DNA from: Idiomarina baltica OS145
GTDB lineage: Bacteria > Pseudomonadota > Gammaproteobacteria > Enterobacterales > Alteromonadaceae
Direction of reading: 5' to 3'
Length of the DNA: 64,000 nucleotides
Assembly: GCF_000152885.1 (NCBI RefSeq)
Contig: NZ_AAMX01000001.1
Coordinates: forward strand, 1-64,000
Below, one piece after another: positions 12,424 to 23,900 of this stretch. A model generated the notes under the pieces. The model had not been told where the DNA came from. It was given only the letters and a program-made list of their open reading frames with translations, and did no database searches. The first letter of the stretch is position 1. The number at the start of each line of letters is the position of its first letter. A program made the translations under genes and the position numbers.

Positions 12424-12627
12424 TTACTCGGGCTTAAATACACCAATCACTTGATCGAATTCGCGCTCGCTCCCCGTGCCCTGCTGCTTGGGTTCACTAA
12501 AGCGGTGTTTACACTTCACGCACTCGACTTGTTCAACATCGTTCTCAATGAACAGCATCAAGGTGTCCATACTGTCGCACTTGGGACAGGTCGCACCGGC
12601 AATAAATCGTTTCTTTTGACGTGCCAC
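12424..12627 (-). CDS. yheV: YheV family putative zinc-ribbon protein
   Basis: This small 67-residue protein of unknown function closely resembles YheV: it begins with basic ARQKKRFIAGA. Two cysteine pairs follow, CPKC and CVKC, about 20 residues apart, suggesting a zinc ribbon. It ends with the conserved QVIGVFKPE. The frame is open further upstream from an ATG at 12768, but that extension does not look like YheV. The GTG at 12625-12627 is preceded at 5 bases by an AGGAG ribosome binding site and gives the family length, so I chose it. It is convergent with queG and adjacent to yheS as part of the yheV-yheS-yheT-yheU neighbourhood. Confidence 0.88.
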   Translation of the reverse strand: MARQKKRFIAGATCPKCDSMDTLMLFIENDVEQVECVKCKHRFSEPKQQGTGSEREFDQVIGVFKPE

Positions 12628-12743
12628 GACAGCTCCTATGTCATAAACTACTCGGTCAATGTTACCATAGTTAAGTTGGTCAGCCCATGAAATTGGCAGA
12701 CTCCCATTCACGCTCGCAGTTGAGGATTGAATAGACATTAACC

Positions 12744-14669
12744 ATGATAAAAGCCAATCACATTTCATTAATGCGCGGCGGAAAAACGCTGCTTTCGGAT
12801 ACCAGTTTTACGATCTTTCCCCAACACCGGATCGGCCTGATTGGTAAAAATGGCTGTGGTAAATCCTCGCTATTTGCGCTTTTTCGTGACGAGTTACAAC
12901 TTGAAGAGGGCGAGTTGCAACTACCCAACGAATGGCGAATCGCTAGCGTTGCTCAGGAAACCCCCGCCCTAGCGCGTTCAGCTATTGATTACGTGATGGA
13001 CGGCGATCAAGGTTTTCGGGCGGCCGAGCAAGCTCTGCAAGCAGCCGAAGCTAAGGGAGATGGTCATGCCATTGCGCATAGTCATGAGCAATTGGCTCAA
13101 CTCGGCGCGTACGATATTCGTTCGCGCGCAGCGATGTTGCTCGATGGCTTAGGCTTTCTACCAGAGCAGATTGAGCAGCCGGTAAGTGCCTTTTCAGGTG
13201 GTTGGCGCATGCGTCTGAACTTAGCGCAAGCGTTGATTGCGCCATCTGATTTGATGTTATTGGATGAACCTACCAACCACCTGGACGTTGATGCTATTTT
13301 TTGGCTCGAGTCATGGCTAAAGAGCTACTCAGGTACGTTGGTTATTATTTCTCACGATCGTGACTTTCTAGATAATGTCGCCACTGATATTCTCCATGTG
13401 GAAAATCAAGTCATCTCGAGTTACACCGGTAACTACTCACAGTTTGAACATCAGCGTGCCGAACACCTCATGCAACAGCAAAGTGCATACGAAAAAGCAC
13501 AAGCCATTAAAAAACATATGCAGGCTTATGTAGACCGGTTTCGTTATAAAGCGAGTAAAGCCAAGCAAGCACAAAGCCGCTTAAAGGCGATTGAGAAGCT
13601 GTCAGTCCAAGCCCCCCTGCAGGCCGAGCGGGGTATTGACTTTGAATTTTTACCGCCGGCTAAATTACCTAACCCGTTGATCAATATGCGCGAAGTGAAA
13701 GCAGGTTATGGTGACACCGTCATTCTTGAGAACATTAAACTCAATCTAGTGCCTGGCACTCGAATGGGGTTGCTTGGGCGTAACGGAGCGGGTAAATCGA
13801 CCTTAATTAAAACGCTATCTGGCGCGCTCGAACCGCTTGCAGGCGAGCGAACCCTCAGCCAGGGTGTCTCTATCGGCTATTTTGCCCAGCATCAACTCGA
13901 AGCACTTGATCCCGAAGCATCGCCTTTATTGCATTTACAGCGTTTGGATAGTCAAGCTACAGAACAACAATTGCGAGACTTTATTGGAGGCTTTGGTTTT
14001 TCAGGTGACCAAGCGCTAGCACCTGTCGCTCCCATGTCTGGAGGCGAAAAAGCAAGGTTAGCTCTGGCGCTTATCATTTATCAAAAGCCCAACCTTCTTT
14101 TACTCGATGAGCCCACCAACCATTTAGATATTGGTTTACGCGACGCGCTCGTTAACGCTTTGCAAGCGTTTGAGGGAGCACTTATTGTAGTATCGCATGA
14201 TCGTCACCTACTCCGCACTACGGTCGACGAATTCTATCGCGTACACGATGGAAGCGTAGAGCCATTTCCAGGCGACTTAGACCAATACCACGAGTGGCTC
14301 GAGCAGCAAGCGAAACAACGACGTGAAAAAAGCACGAGTAACACGAGCACGCACAACGATACTAAGCTCGATCGCAAAGAACAAAAGCGACGCGACGCCG
14401 AGTTTCGCAAGGAGACAAAGCCCCTCCGAGACACTATCGCTCAATCTGAGAAACAGCTAGAAAAAATCGCTGAAGCATTGGCACAGGTTCATCAGTCACT
14501 CTCCGAGAGTACGATTTATGAGACCGAAAATAAGCATAAGTTAAACAAGTTACTTGATGAGCAACGTAATTTACAGACCGAACAAGACCGACTCGAATCG
14601 CGCTGGATGGAAGCTGAAGAAGCGCTTGCTGAAATGACTGAAAGGTTTGAACAGGACACGCACGGATGA
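12744..14669 (+). CDS. yheS: ABC-F ATPase YheS
   Basis: This soluble ABC-F protein has two ATPase domains and no membrane domain. ABC-F proteins act on the ribosome, where they adjust the peptidyl-transferase centre or E site. The 641-residue protein has Walker A motifs GKNGCGKSS (about 35-43) and GRNGAGKST, signature motifs SGGWRM and SGGEKAR, and LLDEPTNHLD twice. The charged inter-domain linker follows the first domain. A C-terminal coiled, Lys/Glu-rich tail spans about 540-640. It overlaps yheT by 4 bases (ATGA). It is a housekeeping member rather than a resistance-type ABC-F, judging from its neighbours. Confidence 0.95.
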   Translation: MIKANHISLMRGGKTLLSDTSFTIFPQHRIGLIGKNGCGKSSLFALFRDELQLEEGELQLPNEWRIASVAQETPALARSAIDYVMDGDQGFRAAEQALQAAEAKGDGHAIAHSHEQLAQLGAYDIRSRAAMLLDGLGFLPEQIEQPVSAFSGGWRMRLNLAQALIAPSDLMLLDEPTNHLDVDAIFWLESWLKSYSGTLVIISHDRDFLDNVATDILHVENQVISSYTGNYSQFEHQRAEHLMQQQSAYEKAQAIKKHMQAYVDRFRYKASKAKQAQSRLKAIEKLSVQAPLQAERGIDFEFLPPAKLPNPLINMREVKAGYGDTVILENIKLNLVPGTRMGLLGRNGAGKSTLIKTLSGALEPLAGERTLSQGVSIGYFAQHQLEALDPEASPLLHLQRLDSQATEQQLRDFIGGFGFSGDQALAPVAPMSGGEKARLALALIIYQKPNLLLLDEPTNHLDIGLRDALVNALQAFEGALIVVSHDRHLLRTTVDEFYRVHDGSVEPFPGDLDQYHEWLEQQAKQRREKSTSNTSTHNDTKLDRKEQKRRDAEFRKETKPLRDTIAQSEKQLEKIAEALAQVHQSLSESTIYETENKHKLNKLLDEQRNLQTEQDRLESRWMEAEEALAEMTERFEQDTHG

Positions 14670-15655
14670 GCACTATCGAATCATTTAACCCAAGTGCCTG
14701 GCTGCGACCGCCACATATTCAAACATTACTTCCTCGCTTGGTTTTCCGTTGCCGCCAATGGTACGGTCAATGGGAGACTTTTGCGCTCAACGATGGTGAC
14801 TTCATCGAGTTGTGCTGGCATCCCCACGCAACCCCTGATAGCCAACGACCGCTGGTGGTGTTGTTTCACGGTCTCGAAGGGTCTGTAGACTCCCCCTATA
14901 TTTGGCAAACGATGGAGGAGCTTGCGGAGCACGGCATCGACTCAGTTGTTATGCACTTCCGTGGGTGTGGTAAAACACCGATTAATCGCTTGCCGCGAGC
15001 TTATCACTCGGGTGATATCGGCGACCCAACAGCCGTCATCGTGGCATTGAGAGAGCGCTATCCTAACCGGTCAATACATACTATCGGTTTTAGCTTGGGC
15101 GGTAACATGCTTGTACAATTGATGAGTACCGAATTGGCTGATGTCCTGACCAGCGCTGCGGTGTGTTGTGCCCCACTTGACTTGATGAGCTGCTCAAAGC
15201 GAATTGATCGCGGTTTTTCACGGCTCTACCGAAAATACCTGCTGACTCCACTTAAACAGAAATTCACAATTAAACAGCAACGTGGCATGTTCAAGGATTG
15301 TACGCAGCTTAACAGCCTAGATGTGAACAAAATGACGAGCTTTCTGGAGTTTGATGATAAGGTGACGGCACCACTGCATGGATTTAGTGACGTTGAGGAT
15401 TATTATCATCGCGCCAGCGGAAAACAGTTTCTTAAACAAATTAGGAAGCCGACATTGATTGTGCATGCCAATGACGATCCGTTTTTAGGTCCCGATGTCG
15501 TGCCTCATATAGACGAAATGAACCCGCACGTTACTTATGAAAAGCATCCACATGGCGGGCATATGGGGTTTATTAATTATCAACATCGGTTTTACAGTTG
15601 GCTTCCAACAAGATTAGTGAATTGGGTGAGTGAAAAAGAGGCAGAACAATTATGA
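14666..15655 (+). CDS. yheT: YheT family alpha/beta hydrolase
   Basis: This is a predicted serine hydrolase of the YheT/EMB8 family; the natural substrate is unknown. The 329-residue protein has the oxyanion segment LFHGLEGS and the nucleophile elbow GFSLGGN with Ser143. An Asp in HANDDPF and a His in HGGHMGF near the C terminus complete the triad. The first residues [14 protein letters not shown] are typical of the family. The start overlaps the yheS stop by 4 bases and its stop overlaps the yheU start by 4, so the three genes form a coupled operon. Confidence 0.93.
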   Translation: MSTIESFNPSAWLRPPHIQTLLPRLVFRCRQWYGQWETFALNDGDFIELCWHPHATPDSQRPLVVLFHGLEGSVDSPYIWQTMEELAEHGIDSVVMHFRGCGKTPINRLPRAYHSGDIGDPTAVIVALRERYPNRSIHTIGFSLGGNMLVQLMSTELADVLTSAAVCCAPLDLMSCSKRIDRGFSRLYRKYLLTPLKQKFTIKQQRGMFKDCTQLNSLDVNKMTSFLEFDDKVTAPLHGFSDVEDYYHRASGKQFLKQIRKPTLIVHANDDPFLGPDVVPHIDEMNPHVTYEKHPHGGHMGFINYQHRFYSWLPTRLVNWVSEKEAEQL

Positions 15656-15885
15656 TGATACCGTGGCAGGAACTCGACGCCGAAACGCTCAACAACATTA
15701 TTGAAGCCGTTATTTTGCGAGAAGGCACCGATTATGGTGAGCGCGAACTTAGCTTAGCAACCAAAGTTGAACAATTGCATTCGCGCCTAAAAGAAGGCCA
15801 AGCAGTACTGGTTTATTCAGAGCTTCATGAGACCGTAGACATTGTCGATAAAGACGCTGTCACCGGCGATCTCAACGAAAGTTAG
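15652..15885 (+). CDS. yheU: YheU family small protein
   Basis: This small 77-residue protein of unknown function matches the YheU family: the conserved opening [16 protein letters not shown], the segment REGTDYGE, and [13 protein letters not shown] are all present. There are two adjacent ATG codons, at 15652 and 15655, and either could be used. It overlaps yheT by 4 bases. Its 3' end overlaps convergent cysQ by 14 bases, with no terminator in between. Confidence 0.93.
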   Translation: MMIPWQELDAETLNNIIEAVILREGTDYGERELSLATKVEQLHSRLKEGQAVLVYSELHETVDIVDKDAVTGDLNES

Positions 15886-16705
15886 GTGGGTGAGCTATAA
15901 ACACAGCTTGCCAGTCCACCTCAGGATCGCCCAAAACGTAAAAGTTAGGGTTTAGTAAACTTTCAGTTTCGTTATAAGTAATCGGCTCGAAATTTTCATT
16001 TAATAAACTGCCTCCTGCCTCAGTTACAATGACTTGAGACGCAGCAGTATCCCACTCACCGGTGGGTCCTAACCGCAAAAAGCAGTCTGCTTTTCCCTCA
16101 GCAATAAAGCAGGCTTTTAATGAACAACTCCCTGTTGGCAAAGGCTGAATATCGCGTTCGGTTTGAACACGCGCCATCACTTTGTGTCGCGGCTGACGGC
16201 GGCTTATAGCTAATATCAGGGGATCATGTTGAGGATCGTTCAGCTTTCGGACCGAAATCGCCTGCTTTTGTCCCAGTGCATGCTTGTAGGCACCCTGCTC
16301 TCTTATTGCTGAGTAGAGTGTTTCACCTGGTGGCCAATAAATAACGCCAATGCTGGGCTGCCTTTCTTCAATGTAGGCAATGTTGACTGCAAAGTCTCCA
16401 GACCGAGCAATAAACTCTTGCGTCCCATCAATGGGGTCAATTAAAAAGTAAGAGGACCAGCCTGCCCGTGTACTGAGCTTCTCATGACGACTTTCTTCGG
16501 ATAACACCGGAATATTTGGAAATGCCTTTTTGAGGGAGGCAACAATGAACTCGCTGGCTTTGATATCAGCAGTGGTAACGGGCGACTCATCGGCCTTTTC
16601 AGCCGTTGCAAATGCGCCGCTATCATAGAGTTCCATGACGAGTTTACCGGCATCACGAGCGACTTCGGCGAGTTTTTCAGCAATCTCAGTTAAACTAAAT
16701 TGCAC
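15872..16705 (-). CDS. cysQ: 3'(2'),5'-bisphosphate nucleotidase CysQ
   Basis: CysQ hydrolyses 3'-phosphoadenosine 5'-phosphate, the by-product of sulfate assimilation and of phosphopantetheine transfer, to AMP. The 277-residue inositol-monophosphatase-like protein has metal-binding Glu in LSEES (about 68-72). It has the DPIDGTQEF motif starting at Asp90 and the second Asp in GEWDTAA. It follows nudE on the same strand with an 11-base gap and is probably co-transcribed with it. Its 3' end overlaps yheU. Confidence 0.95.
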   Translation of the reverse strand: MQFSLTEIAEKLAEVARDAGKLVMELYDSGAFATAEKADESPVTTADIKASEFIVASLKKAFPNIPVLSEESRHEKLSTRAGWSSYFLIDPIDGTQEFIARSGDFAVNIAYIEERQPSIGVIYWPPGETLYSAIREQGAYKHALGQKQAISVRKLNDPQHDPLILAISRRQPRHKVMARVQTERDIQPLPTGSCSLKACFIAEGKADCFLRLGPTGEWDTAASQVIVTEAGGSLLNENFEPITYNETESLLNPNFYVLGDPEVDWQAVFIAHPPNFR

Positions 16706-16716
16706 AGTTCGTACCT

Positions 16717-17265
16717 TTATTTTTTTAATTGGCGTAAAGTCATCAATAATGCCGCGACACTTCGCGCTTCTGTGAAATCCGGTTGTGCGAGGAGCTCATC
16801 TACGTTATCGAGTGACCAAACAATTTGCTCAAGGGGTTCCGGCTCGTCGCCAGCAAGCTGCTCAGGATAAAGTGAGCGTGCAGTAAACAACGTCATCTTA
16901 GCGGAAAAAAACTGAGGGGCCATGGTGACTTCGGCAAGTCGATTAAGTTCTTCACAGCCAAAACCAATCTCTTCTTTAAGCTCACGTTGAGCGGCTTGCT
17001 CAGGTGTCTCGCCGGGATCGATGAGTCCCTTCGGAAAGCCAAGTTGGTAATCATGCAGGCCGGCTGCGTATTCCCGAATGAGCATAATGTGCTGGTCGTC
17101 AACAAACGGTACAACCATGACAGCGCCACGCCCGCTCCCCTGCATGCGCTCGAATTGTCGCTGCTCACCATTGCTGAATTTAAGATCGACGGCTTCGATA
17201 CGTAGCAAGCGACTTTGCGCAACTACTTCGCGTTTAAGTACTTTAGGAACTTGTCGTGATGCCAT
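16717..17265 (-). CDS. nudE: ADP compounds hydrolase NudE
   Basis: This Nudix hydrolase acts on ADP-ribose, Ap3A and NADH-type dinucleotides. The 182-residue protein has a perfect Nudix box spanning residues 80-102 (G, then E86, then [10 protein letters not shown]). The N-terminal strand region carries the basic [13 protein letters not shown] typical of NudE. A strong ribosome binding site (AGGAGGAG) precedes the ATG. It is divergent from sthA and upstream of cysQ. Confidence 0.94.
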   Translation of the reverse strand: MASRQVPKVLKREVVAQSRLLRIEAVDLKFSNGEQRQFERMQGSGRGAVMVVPFVDDQHIMLIREYAAGLHDYQLGFPKGLIDPGETPEQAAQRELKEEIGFGCEELNRLAEVTMAPQFFSAKMTLFTARSLYPEQLAGDEPEPLEQIVWSLDNVDELLAQPDFTEARSVAALLMTLRQLKK

Positions 17266-17416
17266 GTACTGCTCCTCCTATGCTCCCCCTACTATAACGC
17301 CTCAAAACGCTAACGCTAGTATTAAACCTGACAAAAATATTCACATTAGGCGCATAACTGCCGCTAATGTTATGATATGGAAAGCATTTCAAGCAGGATC
17401 AGCAGTGAGGTGGAAG

Positions 17417-18832
17417 GTGACTAAACATAAAGCAACCGAAGCAAATTTTGATGTTGCCGTTATCGGGACAGGTCCCGGCGGCGAAGGCGCTGCTATGCAG
17501 CTTGCCAAAAATGGTAAGAAAGTCGCGGTCATTGAACGTCACGATTCTATAGGTGGAGGCTGCACGCACTGGGGAACGATTCCCTCAAAGGCGCTACGGC
17601 ACTCTGTAAGTCGGCTGATTGAATACAATAATAGCCCATTATTTACTGGTGTGGGTTGGCAAAGTGGCATGACATTCTCGCAGATTCTGCATTACGCATC
17701 GGGCGTCATTCGCAAACAAGTTAAATTGCGATCTTCGTTTTACGACCGCAACCATGTCACCGTTATTCACGGTAATGCATCGTTTATCGATCAAAATCGC
17801 CTTAAAGTGACCAAAAATGATGGCTCATTCGATTTTCTGAATGTTGACCAAATCGTCATTGCCACAGGCTCACGTCCTTATCATCCAACCGATATAGACT
17901 TTGACCATCCACGTATTTACGATTCCGACACTGTTTTAAGCCTTAACCATGATCCTAAAAATATTTTGATTTACGGTGCGGGTGTTATCGGAAGCGAATA
18001 CGCAAGTATTTTCCGAGGCATGGGCGTTAAAGTTGATCTCATCAACCAACGTGAGCGCTTACTATCGTTCTTAGATGCCGAAATATCTGACGCATTAAGC
18101 TACCATTTACGGAATAACGGTGTGGTCATTCGTCATAACGAAGAGTATGAAAGTATTCGTGGGTATGACGATAAAGTTATTCTTAAAACAAAATCTGGCA
18201 AAGTCATGCAAGCCGACTGTTTGCTGTTTGCTAATGGCCGCTCCGGTAATATTGAGGCGCTCAATTGCGACGCCGTCGGGCTAAAACCGAACTATCGTGG
18301 ACAACTTGAAGTGGATGAAAATTATCGCACTCAGGTCGATAATATATACGCCGTCGGCGATATAATTGGTTATCCTAGTCTGGCGAGTGCTGCCTATGAT
18401 CAAGGTCGCATTTGCGCCACCGCGCTATTACACGGTAGCTGCGATAAGGCGTTAATATCGAACATCCCGACCGGCATTTATACGATCCCGGAGATCAGTT
18501 CCGTTGGAAAATCTGAAGAAGAACTTACAGAAGCCAAAGTACCTTACGAAGTCGGTAGAGCACAATTCAAACACCTCGCGCGTGCGCAAATATCTGGTAA
18601 CGATGTCGGTTGTTTGAAAATTCTCTTCCATCGCGAATCCCGTGAGATTCTTGGTTTGCATTGTTTTGGCGAGCGCGCTTCAGAAATCATTCATATCGGT
18701 CAAGCCATTATGGAACAGAAGAACGGTGGTAACACTGTTGATTATTTCGTTAATACAACGTTTAACTACCCAACCATGGCAGAAGCATACCGGGTAGCAG
18801 CTTTGAATGGTATTAACCGCCTCGGAAACTAA
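17417..18832 (+). CDS. sthA: Soluble pyridine nucleotide transhydrogenase SthA
   Basis: SthA moves hydride between NADPH and NAD+ to balance the two pools. It is a flavoprotein of the disulfide reductase fold with FAD-binding GTGPGG near residues 17-22. The second pair-forming cysteine is replaced in [12 protein letters not shown], as in known SthA. The NAD-binding [10 protein letters not shown] and a C-terminal dimerisation domain ([24 protein letters not shown]) follow. The frame is open far upstream to 17078, but that part overlaps nudE. I chose the GTG at 17417, six bases after GAGG, giving 471 residues, close to the family length. An in-frame ATG at 17371 is the alternative. Confidence 0.95.
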   Translation: MTKHKATEANFDVAVIGTGPGGEGAAMQLAKNGKKVAVIERHDSIGGGCTHWGTIPSKALRHSVSRLIEYNNSPLFTGVGWQSGMTFSQILHYASGVIRKQVKLRSSFYDRNHVTVIHGNASFIDQNRLKVTKNDGSFDFLNVDQIVIATGSRPYHPTDIDFDHPRIYDSDTVLSLNHDPKNILIYGAGVIGSEYASIFRGMGVKVDLINQRERLLSFLDAEISDALSYHLRNNGVVIRHNEEYESIRGYDDKVILKTKSGKVMQADCLLFANGRSGNIEALNCDAVGLKPNYRGQLEVDENYRTQVDNIYAVGDIIGYPSLASAAYDQGRICATALLHGSCDKALISNIPTGIYTIPEISSVGKSEEELTEAKVPYEVGRAQFKHLARAQISGNDVGCLKILFHRESREILGLHCFGERASEIIHIGQAIMEQKNGGNTVDYFVNTTFNYPTMAEAYRVAALNGINRLGN

Positions 18833-20142
18833 CCCGAAAGGGCTTTGCGTAGCGGCAAATCGATACGCACGCAGAGCCCGCCTTCATCTTGATTCCGCAG
18901 TGTAATACGACCATTGTGGCGGTCGACGATGCGCTTAATGATAGCCAAGCCTAGACCAGATCCCACTCCACCGCGTGCTTTATCACCTTGTGTAAAGGGT
19001 TGGAACAAGCTCTGTTGTTGCTCTTCAGGAATGCCCGGACCATCATCAGCGACCGAAAACCACACGGTTTTACTCTGCTTGTCGTATCCCGACCGCACAC
19101 AGGCCCTGCTGCGCCCATAACGCTCTGCATTTTCTAACAAGTTCACGACCACTCGTTTTATCGATAGCGGACGTACCCAAACAAGAGGGCAATCGCCCAA
19201 ATCAGCACTGAACGTTTTCTCCCAACTATCGGGCAAGTTTGCCAGCGTTTGCTCGAGCAACTCATTTAAAGATTCACGCGATGCCTTTTCTTGCTGATCA
19301 AGCCGCACATAGTCAATAAACTGATCGATGATATCATTCATATCATCGACATCCTCGACGATTCCTCGCGCCAAGTAATCTTCCGATTCGGGCATCATTT
19401 CTGCAGCTAAACGAATGCGTGTGAGGGGTGTTCTTAGATCGTGTGAGACCCCTGCCATCAACAGGTTACGATCATTTTCCAGCTCTTTAATCCCACGCGA
19501 CATCTGGTTAAATGCCTTCGTCACTGACATGATTTCACTGGCGCCTTTCTCACTCAACTGCTCTGGGAACTCACCTCGCCCCACCTGTTGAGCCGCGTTT
19601 TCAAGCGCTTTGAGTGGTCGATTGAGCCAATTCGCAAACAGAATCCCGCCCAGAACGCTAAGTACACCAATTACGACAAGGTAAATAACTAGCGGTGAAA
19701 ATTCGCCAGAGTGAAGACTTTCTAATGGCACTCTTACCCAATATCGCGGCGCTTGCGGTGGCTTTACCCAAATGAAAAATGCTTGCCCCTGCGAGACGCG
19801 TACCTCTGCCGGTCCATTTAAATGCTTTGACATTAAACTAGATAAGTAACCGTAATAAGTCGTCTTTTCTAAGCCTTCAACTTCTGCTTGTTCATCTGAA
19901 AAAACACGAATGCCCGTAGCATTGTAAAACGCTACAGCAAGTGACTCATTTTGACTCGATAGAACGCGATCGCTAATAAACATAGTGCGTATTTGTTTAG
20001 CGACCAATTGCGACATTTGCTCAATAGACGGCTTTACAACGTAGTTACTTACCATCAAATACGACACTATTTGATTCAGTAACAAGACCAGTGCAAGCAA
20101 ACCTACCGTACGGGCAAATGCCGATTTAGGAAATAGCTTCAT
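18829..20142 (-). CDS. envZ: Osmosensor histidine kinase EnvZ
   Basis: This inner-membrane histidine kinase phosphorylates OmpR. The 437-residue protein has two membrane segments (about 11-30 and 149-171) around a periplasmic domain. A HAMP domain follows, ending near 225. The phospho-acceptor helix has His234 in [10 protein letters not shown], and the ATPase domain carries N, G1 and G2 boxes ([22 protein letters not shown]). It overlaps ompR by one base. Its stop shares a 4-base CTAA with the sthA stop. Confidence 0.95.
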   Translation of the reverse strand: MKLFPKSAFARTVGLLALVLLLNQIVSYLMVSNYVVKPSIEQMSQLVAKQIRTMFISDRVLSSQNESLAVAFYNATGIRVFSDEQAEVEGLEKTTYYGYLSSLMSKHLNGPAEVRVSQGQAFFIWVKPPQAPRYWVRVPLESLHSGEFSPLVIYLVVIGVLSVLGGILFANWLNRPLKALENAAQQVGRGEFPEQLSEKGASEIMSVTKAFNQMSRGIKELENDRNLLMAGVSHDLRTPLTRIRLAAEMMPESEDYLARGIVEDVDDMNDIIDQFIDYVRLDQQEKASRESLNELLEQTLANLPDSWEKTFSADLGDCPLVWVRPLSIKRVVVNLLENAERYGRSRACVRSGYDKQSKTVWFSVADDGPGIPEEQQQSLFQPFTQGDKARGGVGSGLGLAIIKRIVDRHNGRITLRNQDEGGLCVRIDLPLRKALSG

Positions 20143-20867
20143 TAATTTTTAAGCTTTCCATCAGGCACGAATACATAGCCTAAACCCCATACCGTTTGGA
20201 TGTAGCGGGGTTTAGCTGGATCCGTTTCGAGCATGCGGCGTAGACGAGATACTTGCACATCGATAGAGCGTTCGAGAGCACTGTAGTCTCTTCCGCGTGC
20301 TAAGTTCATTAGCTTATCGCGCGAGAGCGGTTCACGAGGATGACTAACGAGCGCTTTGAGTACGGCAAACTCACCACTGGTCAGTGGCATCGGTGTATCA
20401 CCGTCAAACATTTCGCGAGTGCCGAGATTAAGTCGATAGGTTCCAAAGGTAATTTCTTGGTCATCTTGTGAAGGAGCACCTGGTGCTTCTACACCTCGAC
20501 GCCGCAGCACAGCACGAATACGCGCCAGCAATTCGCGCGGATTGAACGGTTTTGCTAAATAATCATCCGCGCCGAGCTCCAGACCAATAATACGATCGAC
20601 TTCATCACCTTTGGCTGTCAGCATAATCACTGGAATCGTGTTATTCGTCTGACGTAGACGTTTGCAAATTGATAAGCCATCTTCGCCCGGCAGCATTAAA
20701 TCAAGTACTAATAAATGATAGTTTTCTCGCGTTAACAGGCGATCCATTTGTTCAGCATCCGATGCAACGCGTACCTGAAAACCTTGTTCATTTAAGTAGC
20801 GCTCTAAGAGCGAACGTAAACGTGCGTCGTCATCGACAACCAATATTTTAAACGTTTCCTGACCCAT
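20142..20867 (-). CDS. ompR: Response regulator OmpR
   Basis: OmpR is a DNA-binding response regulator for porin and envelope genes. The 241-residue protein has a receiver domain with the acidic pocket DDD at 12-14, phospho-acceptor Asp56 in [11 protein letters not shown], and the conserved Lys in LAKPF. A C-terminal winged helix with [15 protein letters not shown] follows. It lies 85 bases downstream of the RND gene on the same strand, so read-through from the efflux operon is possible. envZ follows with a one-base overlap. Confidence 0.97.
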   Translation of the reverse strand: MGQETFKILVVDDDARLRSLLERYLNEQGFQVRVASDAEQMDRLLTRENYHLLVLDLMLPGEDGLSICKRLRQTNNTIPVIMLTAKGDEVDRIIGLELGADDYLAKPFNPRELLARIRAVLRRRGVEAPGAPSQDDQEITFGTYRLNLGTREMFDGDTPMPLTSGEFAVLKALVSHPREPLSRDKLMNLARGRDYSALERSIDVQVSRLRRMLETDPAKPRYIQTVWGLGYVFVPDGKLKN

Positions 20868-20952
20868 GATGTTCCCTGACTTAAACCTTTCTAGACTGTT
20901 AAGATAGCGCGAGATCCATCACTAATGAAGCTCGCGTGTGTTAACAAATGTG

Positions 20953-23900
20953 TCAATCTTGCGCCAAAGAGCGGCTGTCTGCAAGCCAAGGGTAGAGTGC
21001 ATAATAAAGTAAAGGCACGACCACTAATGTCAGTAACGTTGATACAGCAAGTCCAAAGATGAGCGATATCGCTAGGCCATTAAAGATAGGGTCACTCAGG
21101 ATAAAGTAAGCCCCCACCATGGCTGATATCGCTGTTAAAGCAATCGGCTTTAACCTTACAGCTCCTGCGAGCACAACCGCCTTTTCCAATGCCATACCGC
21201 GGGCAATACGCTGTCGAATAAAGACCACAATCAGAATTGAATTACGCACAATAATACCTGCTAACGCAATCATGCCAATCATTGATGTGGCGGTGAACTC
21301 TTTATCCAGTAACCAGTGACCCGGCAGAATTCCGACTAAAGTCAGTGGTATTGGAGACATAATCACCAAAGGCATCAAATAAGATCGGAATTGTGCCACG
21401 AGCAGAACAAAAATCATAAATATGCCAACACTGTAGGCGATGCCCATGTCGCGAAAGGTTTCATAGGTAATTTGCCATTCACCTTCCCATTTGATGGCGA
21501 CTGGGCCTTCGGCACTCGGCTCATTAATAAAATATTGCTCGGGCGCGTTCTCCAGCTTAGACACCTGATCGGCGATGGCTAGCATACCGTAAATCGGCGA
21601 ATCCGTTTCGCCAGCCATATTACCCTGCACATAAGTTACGGGTCGCAAATCTTTGTGGTAGATACTACCTTGCCATTGCTGCTGTTCAAATTGCGCAAAG
21701 CTACTCAGGGGAATCGAATCACCTGCTCGGCTGACAATAGGCAGGCTCAACCAGTCGTTTTGACTCGCTCGCATTTCCGATGGTAGTTGCAGCCAAATCG
21801 GTACGGCATACTTCGCGTAGGGATCATTTAAATAGCCGGCTGGTTTTCCGCCACTCAGCGTTTCTACCGTTTGCGCTGCGTTCGCTTGTGACAGCCCCAC
21901 TTTGGCCGCGGCGTCACGATCAATCGTCAATTGCCATTTAGGAGCCGACTCAGTTATCGAACTATCGACATCAACAACACCCGGTACACCCTGCATCAAC
22001 TGAGTCAGTTTTTCTGCCAGCGCCGCTTGAGCGGCCATCGTGCCACCGTAGATCTCCGCTACAATGGGTGCGAAAACCGGTGGCCCCGGTGGCACTTCGA
22101 CCACTTTGACACGACCGCCATTATGCTCAGCAATCTCTGTCAACGTATTCCGGATAGCTAAGGCGATAGTATGTGAATCACGTTCACGGTCTGACTTATG
22201 CTGTAGCTGAACCTGTATATCACCTTGATAGGGTGCGCTGCGTAAATAATATTGGCGTACCAAACCATTGAAGTTGATAGGACTTGCGGTGCCAGCGTAG
22301 CGTTGCCAACCCTCGACTTCATCGACAGTATCTAAAAAATCTGTCATTTCGCCCAGTACTCGCTGAGTCTCAAGCGCTGAGCTTGACTCGGGCATATCTA
22401 ATACAATCTGAAGTTCAGACTTATTGTCAAAGGGAAGCATCTTAAGGATCACCGCCTGATTGACAGGCAAAAGAATACTTCCTATTAACAGCCCGAAAAT
22501 ACCTAATCCCAAGAAAAAACGTCGTTTGCGATATTGCGAACCTATAAATGCACCTAACACGCGATTAAACACATTTAAAACTTTATCGGGTGCACCATCC
22601 TCTGGGTCGGACGTATTATTGTTGTCATGACGCTGGCTCTTTAACAGACGCAGTGCTAACCATGGTGCAACGATGAATGCCATCAACTGGGAGAAAACCA
22701 TACCGGCGGATGCATTAATCGGTATCGGGCTCATATATGGACCCATCAACCCTGAAACAAACGCCATTGGTAATAACGCTGCAATGATCGTTAACGTTGC
22801 CATGATAGTTGGTGAGCCCACTTCATCTACAGCTTGTGGAATTAACGTCTTAGCCGGCTGTTTTGAAAGCCCCAAGCGACGGTGAATATTCTCGGTGATG
22901 ACAATACCATCATCGACTAAAATGCCGATTGAGAATATCAGTGCGAACAAAGATACCCGGTTAAGAGTGAAGCCCCAAAACCAGCTAAAAACCAGAGTAA
23001 ACAACAACGTCACTAGGACGACAACACCAACAATTAACGATTGGCGCCAGCCCATGGTCAATAGTACAAGCACAATCACTGAGACGGTTGCCGAAATAAG
23101 ATCAGTAATCAGCTTAGTGGACTTTTCAGCTGCGGTTTGCCCATAGTTTCGGGTAATTTGTACATCGACATCTGCCGGAATCAGTCGGTTTTGCAACTTA
23201 TCCAAACTTGATTTAACCGATTCTGCTACATCGATTGCATTTTCACCCGGTTTTTTGGCAACTGTGATTGTGACTGCGGGTGCATCGACCGACCCTCCTG
23301 AGCTCAGTACTGAATGATGGACTTGCACATCCGAGTCACTCACATCTGCAACATCACTCAAATATACGGGCGCATTATCATAAGTGGCGACAACAACCTG
23401 TTTTAAGTCTTCGATTGAACTCAGTGGCTGGCCTACTTGTAATGGAATCGACTGACCGTTGGCTACAATACGTTGCTCTACGCTGACCATATTGCTCTGC
23501 TGTAAGGCTTGCTGTAACGACTCAATCGATACCTTGTAGCGCGCTAACGCAGCAGGTTGAATGGTTAAGTTGACTGACCGGGCTACGCTGCCAAGCGTTC
23601 TTATGTCGCGAGTGCCAGGGATCTGCTTAAGCGCGATTTCAAGGCGGTGTGCGATTGCTGTTAATGATTGAGCGCTTTTTACCGAATCCTTCCCACGCAA
23701 AGTCAGCGTCATAATCGGCACGTCATCAATGCCTTTCGGTTTAATGATAGGTTGTCCAATACCTAACTGCGTAGGAAACCAATCGGCATTTGACTGCACT
23801 TTATTATACAAGCGCACTAAAGCTTGCTGTCGCGACAGTCCAACCTCAAATTGAACAGTCAGAATACCCATCCCCGGGCTAGCAACCGAGTAAACATGCT

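Noticed and set aside
20908-20936. CGCGAG/CTCGCG inverted repeat between the RND gene and ompR
   Set aside because: Six-base arms with a 17-base loop and no T-tract; too weak to call a terminator, and no clear promoter pairs with it.
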